From positions 1 through 8,655 of the forward strand of contig JAHZIU010000043.1 of assembly GCA_022601315.1 (NCBI GenBank): a stretch of DNA of 8,655 bases. Reading direction: 5' to 3'. Shown here piece after piece: positions 1 to 6,704 of this stretch (the stretch's first letter is position 1; every line of letters begins with the position of its first letter). A program made the translations under genes and the position numbers. Origin of the DNA: Betaproteobacteria bacterium. GTDB lineage: Bacteria > Pseudomonadota > Gammaproteobacteria > Burkholderiales > Nitrosomonadaceae. The notes below the pieces were generated by a model. That model was given only the letters and a program-made list of their open reading frames with translations, made no database searches and was not told where the DNA came from.

Positions 1-450
1 CAGTCTGTATCAAGCCTAGCAGATCTGGCACATGGAAATTTCCAACCTGTTATATCTGAAACTGAAGAAATTGAACCAAAGAAAGTACGGCGTATTATTG
101 CTTGTTGCGGAAAAATATATTATGAATTAATTAATTATAGGCATGAACATCAAATTACTGATATGGCAATTATTCGTATAGAACAACTTTATCCATTTCC
201 ACATCAAGAGTTTCAAGATGAGGTTGAATATTATTCAAAAGCGAAAGAAGTGATTTGGTGTCAAGAAGAACCGGGTAATCAGGGTGCTTGGCATCGTATT
301 CAGCATTATTTATTGAGACATATGAAGTCTGATCAAGTATTAGGCTACGCATTACGTCCTTCTGCTGCTTCTCCATCAGTTGGTTATTTGTCAAGGCATA
401 AGTTTAAACAAAACGAATTAATTGTGGCAGCATTCAGAGATAAAATTTAG
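1..450 (+). CDS. sucA: 2-oxoglutarate dehydrogenase E1 component, C-terminal part (5' end outside window)
   Basis: This is the last 149 codons of the thiamine-diphosphate-dependent E1 subunit, which decarboxylates 2-oxoglutarate and passes the succinyl group to the lipoyl arm of E2 in the cytosolic TCA-cycle complex. The reading frame is open from the first base to a TAG at 448-450. The segment matches the C-terminal domain of SucA as I know it from E. coli: CCGKIYYEL, RIEQLYPFP, WCQEEPGNQGAW and the closing SPSVGYLSRH block all occur in the expected order. The thiamine-binding and catalytic N-terminal parts lie upstream of the window, so their integrity cannot be judged. An internal ATG at 163 is not a start, because homology continues upstream of it. 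odhB begins 15 bases downstream, so the two are almost certainly co-transcribed. Confidence 0.95.
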   Translation, partial: QSVSSLADLAHGNFQPVISETEEIEPKKVRRIIACCGKIYYELINYRHEHQITDMAIIRIEQLYPFPHQEFQDEVEYYSKAKEVIWCQEEPGNQGAWHRIQHYLLRHMKSDQVLGYALRPSAASPSVGYLSRHKFKQNELIVAAFRDKI

Positions 451-465
451 TTAAAGGGGAGCAGC

Positions 466-1710
466 ATGTTAATTGAAGTCAAAGTGCCCGTATTATCTGA
501 ATCGGTTGCAGAAGCAACTTTGGTTTCCTGGCATAAACAACAAGGTGATAAAGTTAAGCGTGGTGAGAATCTCATTGATGTTGAAACAGATAAAGTTGTT
601 TTGGAATTGCCTGCGCCCAATACGGGTGTTTTAACCAAAGTAATGATGGGTGATGGTGCGACGGTTACAAGTGGGCAGGTTATTGCGACGATAGATACAG
701 AAGCTACTGGAAGTTCGGAAACAGCACACGCATCAATAGATGATAAAGCTGCAGAGCAGACTAGCAAGCCGCAGGAAACACCGAAAGCTGAGAGTGCCGA
801 TGAAACAATACCTATGTTGATGCCCGCAGCACGCAAACTTGCAGAAGAAAACGATTTAAGAGAAGTAGAAACTAATAAAATTAAAGGTACTGGGCGAGGA
901 GGGCGTGTCACTAAAGAAGATGTGCAAGCTTACGTGGCAGGTAAAAATTCAATAAACGAAGCGCAAAACGATCCTCTGGTAAGTCCATCTAAACCACCAG
1001 AAGTGGGAGAGCGACGTGATCGCAGGGTAGCTATGTCCAGACTACGTATGCGTATTGCTGAACGACTAGTGCAGTCTCAATCAACCGCTGCGATCCTGAC
1101 GACATTTAATGAAGTTAATATGCAGTCAATCATAGATTTACGCACACGTTATCGGAAAGAATTTGAAAAAGAATATAACGTCAAACTCGGATTCACCTCA
1201 TTCTTTATAAAGGCTGTTATTGCAGCGTTAAAGAAATATCCGATCATTAACGCTTCTGTTGATGGCAATGAAATAATTTATCATGACTATTATGATATCG
1301 GTATTGCGGTTGGGAGTCCACGTGGATTGGTTGTGCCAATTCTTCGCGATGCAGATCGTTTATCACTTGCTGAAATTGAAATGCAAATTGCTGATTTTGC
1401 AAAGCGTGCACAAGATGGAAAGCTGACCATTGAAGAACTGACAGGAGGGACTTTTTCCATTACAAATGGTGGTGTATTTGGTTCTATGCTTTCAACACCG
1501 ATTATTAATCCGCCACAAAGTGCTATTTTGGGCATTCACGCAACCAAAGATCGTCCTGTTGTTGAGAATGGGCAAATTGTCATTCGTCCGATGAATTACC
1601 TGGCTTTATCTTATGATCACAGAATTATTGATGGTCGAGAGGCCGTATTATCTTTGGTTGCAATAAAAGAAGCTTTGGAATATCCGGTGAGTCCTTTATT
1701 GGATGCTTGA
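466..1710 (+). CDS. odhB: Dihydrolipoyllysine-residue succinyltransferase, E2 of the 2-oxoglutarate dehydrogenase complex
   Basis: E2 (also called SucB) forms the core of the complex and transfers the succinyl group from lipoamide to CoA. The 414 residues are close to the roughly 405 of E. coli SucB. The domains run in the usual order: a lipoyl domain (residues 1-77) with the lipoylated lysine K43 in [10 protein letters not shown]; an Ala/Glu/Thr-rich flexible linker; a peripheral subunit-binding domain that docks E3 (about 117-156, with [13 protein letters not shown]); a second linker; and the catalytic domain (about 185-414). The catalytic His and Asp are H385 and D389 in [11 protein letters not shown]. 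The [13 protein letters not shown] block is typical of succinyltransferases. The ATG start is fixed by an AAGGGGAG ribosome binding site 4 bases upstream and by the lipoyl domain starting at once. It follows sucA by 15 bases. No lpd follows; instead dnaE converges from the other strand 8 bases after the TGA, and I see no terminator hairpin in the gap. Confidence 0.97.
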   Translation: MLIEVKVPVLSESVAEATLVSWHKQQGDKVKRGENLIDVETDKVVLELPAPNTGVLTKVMMGDGATVTSGQVIATIDTEATGSSETAHASIDDKAAEQTSKPQETPKAESADETIPMLMPAARKLAEENDLREVETNKIKGTGRGGRVTKEDVQAYVAGKNSINEAQNDPLVSPSKPPEVGERRDRRVAMSRLRMRIAERLVQSQSTAAILTTFNEVNMQSIIDLRTRYRKEFEKEYNVKLGFTSFFIKAVIAALKKYPIINASVDGNEIIYHDYYDIGIAVGSPRGLVVPILRDADRLSLAEIEMQIADFAKRAQDGKLTIEELTGGTFSITNGGVFGSMLSTPIINPPQSAILGIHATKDRPVVENGQIVIRPMNYLALSYDHRIIDGREAVLSLVAIKEALEYPVSPLLDA

Positions 1711-1718
1711 GGAAGTAA

Positions 1719-4700
1719 TCAGTAGATGATTTTTATGTTTTCAGCTTTAAATTGTGTAGCGAGTGATTGCAGCAAATCATCATGTAAAAGAACTTGCCAA
1801 TCTATACCCAGTTCAAGTTCGCAAGTTGCATCTTTGTTTTGATAAACCAAAGATATCGGACAACCTGTAAACGGGGTGTTATGTGTATTGTTTGGACTAG
1901 ATTGATGTGTTTTTCTTTGATTGGCGTAGGGTGTCAATAGTGTTTTAAGCTTGGCAACCTGGGGTAGAGTGGATGGACTACAGAGAAGCCTAATTTGCTT
2001 GGCATAACGAGAGCGTATGCCAGCAAGATCATATAGTTTTTCAGCAGTGATTCTGAGTTCTCCACCGTCACTCTCGTTGTTGTTGCTACGACTACCAATC
2101 TTTGCTTCTACAATGAGTAATTGATCTTCCTTCAGCCAATCACGATTCGCCGTAAATAATTCATTAAATACAACCAGCTCTATGCGAGCTTTTCCATCGT
2201 CCAAACTGATAACGCCCATGCGACCGCGTCGGGTCATCTGTACTCTGACTGAATGAATGATACCTGCCAATAGCTGAGGTTCACGTTGTGGCACTAACCG
2301 ATCAAGTTTTGTACGTATAAATTGTCTCAACTCACTGGCATAAGTTTCAAATGGGTGACCGCTAAAATAGAAACCCAGTCCTATTTTTTCATGATGCAGT
2401 TTCTCTCTATCATTCCATGGATCATAGTGGGTTAATTGGGGTTGCAGCAAGCTATCATCATTATCTTGAAATAGATTCTCTTGGTTGGCGGCACGACTGA
2501 TTTGTTCAGCTGATTCAATGGCAATGCCAATTGACGCGAGTAAACTTGCCCGGTTGTCATTAATAGTATCAAATGCACCCACTCGAATGAGAGATTCCAT
2601 AACGCGGCGATTAGCAATACGTCGATCAACACGTTTACAAAAATTAAATAGATCTGTAAATAATCCGGCTTTCTCGCGTTCGCTGATAATAGAAGTGATG
2701 GCAGATTCACCGGTACCTTTTACCGCACCCAGGCCATAGCGTATTGTGTTATTGTCGACTGGAACAAAGCGATAGCTGGACAGATTGATGTCTGGCGGCA
2801 AGATTGTTAGCCCATTTGCCATACTGTCTTCAATAAATATATGCACCTTATCGGTGTCATCCATATCTGCCGATAAGCAGGCTGCCATAAATTCTGCGGA
2901 ATAGTGGGCTTTAAGGTAAGCCGTTTGGAATGCAATTAATGCATAAGCGGCAGCATGAGATTTATTAAAACCATAGCCCGCGAATTTTTCCATTAAACCA
3001 AATAATTCTGCTGCTTTATCTGCGTCCAGGCCATTAGCCACTGCACCCGCAACAAAAATATCTCTTTGTTGTGCCATTTCATCCACTTTTTTCTTGCCCA
3101 TGGCACGGCGCAATAAGTCTGCATTTCCTAAGCTATAGCCTCCAATAACCTGAGCAATTTGCATGACTTGTTCCTGGTAAATCATAATGCCGTAGGTCGG
3201 GCTTAATATCGGCTCCAGGCGAGGGTCAAGGTAATCAATTTGCTTGCCATGCTTGCGTTCTATGAAGTCAGGTATCAGATCCATCGGCCCAGGACGATAC
3301 AGTGCAACTAAGGCAATGATATCTTCAAAACAATCAGGTTTTGCTTTTTGCAAGAGATCCTTCATGCCTTTTGATTCAAACTGGAATATCCCAATCGCAT
3401 TTCCCTGCCTTAACAGTGCATAAGCGCCGTGGTCATCCAAAGGTAGTGATGCTAAGGAAAATTTCTGGTTATTCGTGGTTTCCGTAGTGTCTGCTTTGCC
3501 TGCTTGTTGCTGGCAAATATATTCAACGGCTCGATCAAGTGTAGTGAGTGTGCGCAGGCCTAGAAAATCGAATTTAACCAAACCAATTTTTTCGACATCA
3601 TCTTTATCTAATTGGCTGACGACTGAATCTGCAGGTTCAGTACAATAAATTGGACAGAAGTCAGTGATTTTTCCGGGCGCAATTAATACGCCACCTGCGT
3701 GCATACCAACATTACGCGTTAAACCTTCAAGACTTGTGGCAAGTTCCAGCAGGTTATTAACATCTTCTTCCTCGTCAGCACGTTGATTGAGTTGTGGTTC
3801 AATTTCCCTGGCTTTTTTTAGCGTCATACCCAACTCAAACGGTATCAATTTAGCCAGTTGATCAACAAAGTTATAAGGCAGATCAAGAACACGGCCAATA
3901 TCACGGATAACGGCTTTGGCCGCCATTGTGCCAAAGGTAACAATTTGCGAAACACTGTCAGTACCATAACGTTGTTTGACATATTCGATCACAAGTTCAC
4001 GCCTGTCCTGGCAAAAGTCGATATCAAAATCAGGCATTGAAACCCGCTCAGGATTAAGGAAACGCTCAAAGAGTAGGTCATAACGTAGCGGATCAAGATC
4101 TGTTATGCCAAGAGAATAGGCGACCAAAGATCCTGCGCCTGACCCTCGCCCCGGCCCAACGGGCACATTATTGAGTTTTGCCCATTGGATAAAGTCTGCA
4201 ACAATCAAGAAATAGCCGGCAAACCCCATTTGAATAATGGTTTTGACTTCAAATTCCAGGCGAGACTGATACTTGGGTAATTGATGAGTACGTTCATCAG
4301 AATCAGGAAAACGACTGAGCATACGTTCTTCTAACCCAGCAATAACCTGATGGTGTAAATAGTCTTCGAGACTTTCATTATTTGGTGTTGGAAATATTGG
4401 CAGTCGATTAATACCAAGTTCCAATTCAAGATTGCATCGTTTTGCAATTTCCACACTATTGGTTAGTGCTGTTGGGATATCAGCGAACAGTTTGGAAATC
4501 TCAGATTGTGTTTTAAAGTACTGTTGCTGCGTAAAATTTCTTGGTCGGCGTCGGTCATTCAGCATATAGCCTTCTGAAATGCACACTCTTGCCTCATGTG
4601 CCCTGAAGTCATTTGCTTCAAGATATTGAATGGATTGCGTGGCAACAACAGGCAAATCGAATTTTTCTGCTAATAGTAAAGATTTTTGTACAAGTATCGC

Positions 4701-5249
4701 GTCATCTTGATGCCCGTCTCTTTGTATTTCTACATAAAATCGATTAGGAAAACATTTTGCCCATTTTTGTAACTGAAATTCTGCTTGCTGTAAATTATTT
4801 TGCAATATGGACTGCCCAATATCACCAAAACGTGCACCGGATAATGCAATTAAATCATGTGTGCCGTATTCATTAGCATCGAACCAAGATGCTTTTATTT
4901 CAGCCCTACCATGGTGTTGGTTTTCACGATATGCGCTTGATAATAAACGTGATAGTAATAGATAGCCGGAAAATGATTGGCATAATAATAATAACCGAAA
5001 AGGTTTATCATGATCAGTTTCGCCACTGATCCACACGTCACAACCAATGATTGGTTTGATACCATTCTTATGTGCGCTTTGGTAAAACTTTACTAGGCCA
5101 AATACATTAGAAAGATCAGTGAGTGCCAATGCAGGCATATTGTCAGCCGCTGCTTTTGCAAGCACCTCATTGATACGAATAGTGCTGTCCATAATGGAAA
5201 ATTCACTATGTAAACGTAAATGAATAAAAGCAGGTTCTGTTGGCGTCAT
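1719..5249 (-). CDS. dnaE: DNA polymerase III subunit alpha
   Basis: DnaE is the catalytic subunit of the replicative polymerase. With the ATG at 5249 it has 1176 residues, against 1160 in E. coli. Domains in order: a PHP domain (about 8-285, opening FIHLRLHSEFSIMD); the palm with GPGRGSGAGS at 365-374; the catalytic aspartates D407 and D409 in PDFDIDF and D561 in KFDFLGL, matching E. coli D401, D403 and D555 at a constant offset of 6; fingers and helix-hairpin-helix regions; an internal beta-clamp motif QENLF at 923-927 (E. coli QADMF at 920-924); an OB fold near 990-1065; and a C-terminal tau-binding region. The frame is intact. A TTG at 5261 would add four residues, but neither start has a clear ribosome binding site. 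I prefer the ATG because it gives the usual short leader before the PHP domain. yheT lies 98 bases upstream on the same strand. Confidence 0.97.
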   Translation of the reverse strand: MTPTEPAFIHLRLHSEFSIMDSTIRINEVLAKAAADNMPALALTDLSNVFGLVKFYQSAHKNGIKPIIGCDVWISGETDHDKPFRLLLLCQSFSGYLLLSRLLSSAYRENQHHGRAEIKASWFDANEYGTHDLIALSGARFGDIGQSILQNNLQQAEFQLQKWAKCFPNRFYVEIQRDGHQDDAILVQKSLLLAEKFDLPVVATQSIQYLEANDFRAHEARVCISEGYMLNDRRRPRNFTQQQYFKTQSEISKLFADIPTALTNSVEIAKRCNLELELGINRLPIFPTPNNESLEDYLHHQVIAGLEERMLSRFPDSDERTHQLPKYQSRLEFEVKTIIQMGFAGYFLIVADFIQWAKLNNVPVGPGRGSGAGSLVAYSLGITDLDPLRYDLLFERFLNPERVSMPDFDIDFCQDRRELVIEYVKQRYGTDSVSQIVTFGTMAAKAVIRDIGRVLDLPYNFVDQLAKLIPFELGMTLKKAREIEPQLNQRADEEEDVNNLLELATSLEGLTRNVGMHAGGVLIAPGKITDFCPIYCTEPADSVVSQLDKDDVEKIGLVKFDFLGLRTLTTLDRAVEYICQQQAGKADTTETTNNQKFSLASLPLDDHGAYALLRQGNAIGIFQFESKGMKDLLQKAKPDCFEDIIALVALYRPGPMDLIPDFIERKHGKQIDYLDPRLEPILSPTYGIMIYQEQVMQIAQVIGGYSLGNADLLRRAMGKKKVDEMAQQRDIFVAGAVANGLDADKAAELFGLMEKFAGYGFNKSHAAAYALIAFQTAYLKAHYSAEFMAACLSADMDDTDKVHIFIEDSMANGLTILPPDINLSSYRFVPVDNNTIRYGLGAVKGTGESAITSIISEREKAGLFTDLFNFCKRVDRRIANRRVMESLIRVGAFDTINDNRASLLASIGIAIESAEQISRAANQENLFQDNDDSLLQPQLTHYDPWNDREKLHHEKIGLGFYFSGHPFETYASELRQFIRTKLDRLVPQREPQLLAGIIHSVRVQMTRRGRMGVISLDDGKARIELVVFNELFTANRDWLKEDQLLIVEAKIGSRSNNNESDGGELRITAEKLYDLAGIRSRYAKQIRLLCSPSTLPQVAKLKTLLTPYANQRKTHQSSPNNTHNTPFTGCPISLVYQNKDATCELELGIDWQVLLHDDLLQSLATQFKAENIKIIY

Positions 5250-5302
5250 GGTTACAAGCAAAAGTTATTTTTCTGATTCTTTAAATTTGTTGCAAAATTT
5301 CC

Positions 5303-5308
5303 ATTATA
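5303..5308 (-). promoter_or_regulatory. Possible -10 element of a dnaE promoter
   Basis: The minus strand reads TATAAT here, a perfect sigma-70 -10 hexamer, in the 98-base gap between yheT and dnaE. It would place a transcript start near 5296, about 46 bases before the dnaE ATG. No good -35 hexamer stands 16-18 bases upstream (it reads about AGCAGC), so this is a weak or activator-dependent promoter at best, and the match may be chance in AT-rich DNA. Confidence 0.3.
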
Positions 5309-5347
5309 GTGAAAATTAATTTCATGCTGCTTGGCGCTCTAAAATTC

Positions 5348-6349
5348 TTATGTGCAGTCATAGTGAAAGAAACTGATGATCCTTTGAGGTAACCAATCAA
5401 GTTTACCAGGGAAGGGTGAGTGGATGAATCCGGCATGCCCACCTTCTTCAGGGAATTCTAATGTCACTGCTGTCGCAACCTCTTGGGGACCAGGTAGTGC
5501 TGAGGATGGCATAAATGGGTCATTACGTGCATTAATTACTACCGTGGGTATACGAATATGTGTAAGCCATTGTTTGCTACTCGAAAGTTGCCAGTACTCA
5601 TCTGTGTTGCGAAATCCATGTAATGGTGCGGTGACTAAATTATCAAATTGATAAATTGATGTGCAATTATTAAGTGCTTTTGTATCGAATAAGCCAGGGA
5701 ATTGATTAAGTTTCACCTTGGCTTTGTAGATAAGCGAATTTAAAAAATGACGCGTATAAACACGGTTAAAACCTGAATCAAGTGCTGCACCTGCCGCAGC
5801 CAAATCCAATGGAACGGAAATAGTGGCGGCGCCCGCTAATATTTTACTCGCATTTTGTGCTTGTTCTCCTAGCCATTTTAATAGTGCATTACCACCCAGA
5901 GATACACCAATGGCATAAATTGGTTGGTTATTTTCGTGAGCCTGGGTTTGGTCTGCCACACGCTTAAGCATCCAGTCTATTTCTGCTGAATCACCTGCAT
6001 GGTAAGCACGCGCAAGTCGGTTGGGTGTTCCTGAGCAACCACGAAAATGTATGATAACGCAACGCCAATCATATTTACTCAAATGGTTTACAGTACTCAA
6101 TACATAATGACTATCTGAACCCCCTTCGAGACCGTGAAAAATGACTACAAGCGGTGTATCAGCAGACCCGTCAACCCAGTCTAAATCAACGAAATCTCCG
6201 TCATCAAGTTCCCAACGTTCGCGTCGATATGTAATGGGTACCGTTGTCGGTTTAAAGAGGTAAGGATAAATTGTTTGAGCATTACCACCCGGTAGCCAGG
6301 AAGGTGCTTTGTATGGTGTTTTATAATGCGGGATAAGATTGTTTTTCAT
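5348..6349 (-). CDS. YheT-family alpha/beta hydrolase
   Basis: This 333-residue protein belongs to the alpha/beta-hydrolase family of E. coli YheT (COG0429), putative serine esterases of unknown physiological substrate. It shows the family's conserved blocks in order: APSWLPGGNAQTIYP near the N-terminus, DGDFVDLDW, the oxyanion-region HGLEGGSDS, HFRGCSGTPNR, the nucleophile elbow GVSLGGN with S150, NARNDPFM with D277, and EEGGHAGFIHS with H305. S150, D277 and H305 form a complete catalytic triad, so the enzyme is probably active. No signal peptide or membrane segment is visible, so it is likely cytosolic. The ATG at 6349 is supported by the family's usual short leader; the purine run AAAAAAAGAG abuts it directly, which is too close for a standard ribosome binding site. 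dnaE follows on the same strand after 98 bases and may be partly co-transcribed. The family is clear; the substrate is not predictable. Confidence 0.93.
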   Translation of the reverse strand: MKNNLIPHYKTPYKAPSWLPGGNAQTIYPYLFKPTTVPITYRRERWELDDGDFVDLDWVDGSADTPLVVIFHGLEGGSDSHYVLSTVNHLSKYDWRCVIIHFRGCSGTPNRLARAYHAGDSAEIDWMLKRVADQTQAHENNQPIYAIGVSLGGNALLKWLGEQAQNASKILAGAATISVPLDLAAAGAALDSGFNRVYTRHFLNSLIYKAKVKLNQFPGLFDTKALNNCTSIYQFDNLVTAPLHGFRNTDEYWQLSSSKQWLTHIRIPTVVINARNDPFMPSSALPGPQEVATAVTLEFPEEGGHAGFIHSPFPGKLDWLPQRIISFFHYDCT

Positions 6350-6446
6350 CTCTTTTTTTGAACAGTTAAAACAAGTAATTCATATATTATTTATAAAATA
6401 GAAAATATCTGGTTTTTTTCTTTGGAAGTAAATAATGCAAGGGCTG

Positions 6447-6540
6447 TGTGGAAAATAAAAATTGAAAAATAGGTGTGGATAATATTGTGACTATACAAGC
6501 CTTTTTAATTTCTTGTTATTAAATCCTGTGTTGTGGAAAA
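6447..6540 (-). promoter_or_regulatory. Cluster of three DnaA-box-like 9-mers
   Basis: TGTGGAAAA at 6447-6455, TGTGGATAA at 6474-6482 and TGTGGAAAA at 6532-6540 all point the same way. Read on the minus strand, the middle one is TTATCCACA, the perfect high-affinity DnaA box; the other two are TTTTCCACA, one base off. They lie 98-191 bases upstream of the yheT ATG, beside an AT-rich stretch. DnaA could regulate the yheT-dnaE unit here, or bind for another reason. Binding is inferred from sequence only. Confidence 0.35.
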
Positions 6541-6681
6541 CATAATCTATTACGAGACACAGTAAACAATTTTCCTTCAACGAAGCACACTGTACACAAC
6601 TAAATCTACCGTTCATTTGACTAAGAATCCTCAGTTAGATGGCGCTTGAAGTCAAGATCGAGTAGTTTTTTGGAAAATTAT

Positions 6682-6687
6682 TATAAT
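6682..6687 (+). promoter_or_regulatory. Possible -10 element for the GGDEF-EAL gene
   Basis: A perfect TATAAT stands 17 bases before the TTG start codon at 6705. It would give a very short leader, with a transcript start near 6694. No -35 hexamer is evident at the normal spacing (CGAGTA). The region is AT-rich, so chance is a real alternative. Confidence 0.25.
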
Positions 6688-6704
6688 AAATGTGAGTAAG
6701 TATT

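Larger units (their letters stand above)
6350..6704. other. AT-rich divergent intergenic region (355 bases)
   Basis: This region separates the divergent yheT-dnaE and GGDEF-EAL units and must hold the promoters for both. It is very AT-rich, especially at 6366-6415. I see three same-orientation DnaA-box-like 9-mers (6447-6540), a TATAAT at 6682-6687, a short dyad CTTGA-AG-TCAAG at 6645-6656, and a 41-codon minus-strand ORF at 6491-6616 with two CxxC pairs, discussed as a finding but not called as a gene. There is no tRNA, rRNA, CRISPR repeat or recognisable gene remnant in it, and no convincing terminator hairpin. Confidence 0.8.

Noticed and set aside
447..911. 154-codon open frame on the minus strand opposite odhB
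   Set aside because: It is antisense to the well-supported lipoyl and linker region of odhB, has a low-complexity Ser/Val/Leu-rich translation and resembles no family I know.
6526..6562. CTGTGT ... ACACAG inverted repeat as a possible terminator or operator
   Set aside because: The arms are only six bases with a 25-base loop, no extension and no following T-run.
6350..6704. AT-rich region as the chromosomal origin
   Set aside because: Three DnaA-box-like sites alone do not make an origin, and no dnaA, dnaN, gyrB, parAB or mnmG is nearby. Kept only as one alternative under the DnaA-box finding.
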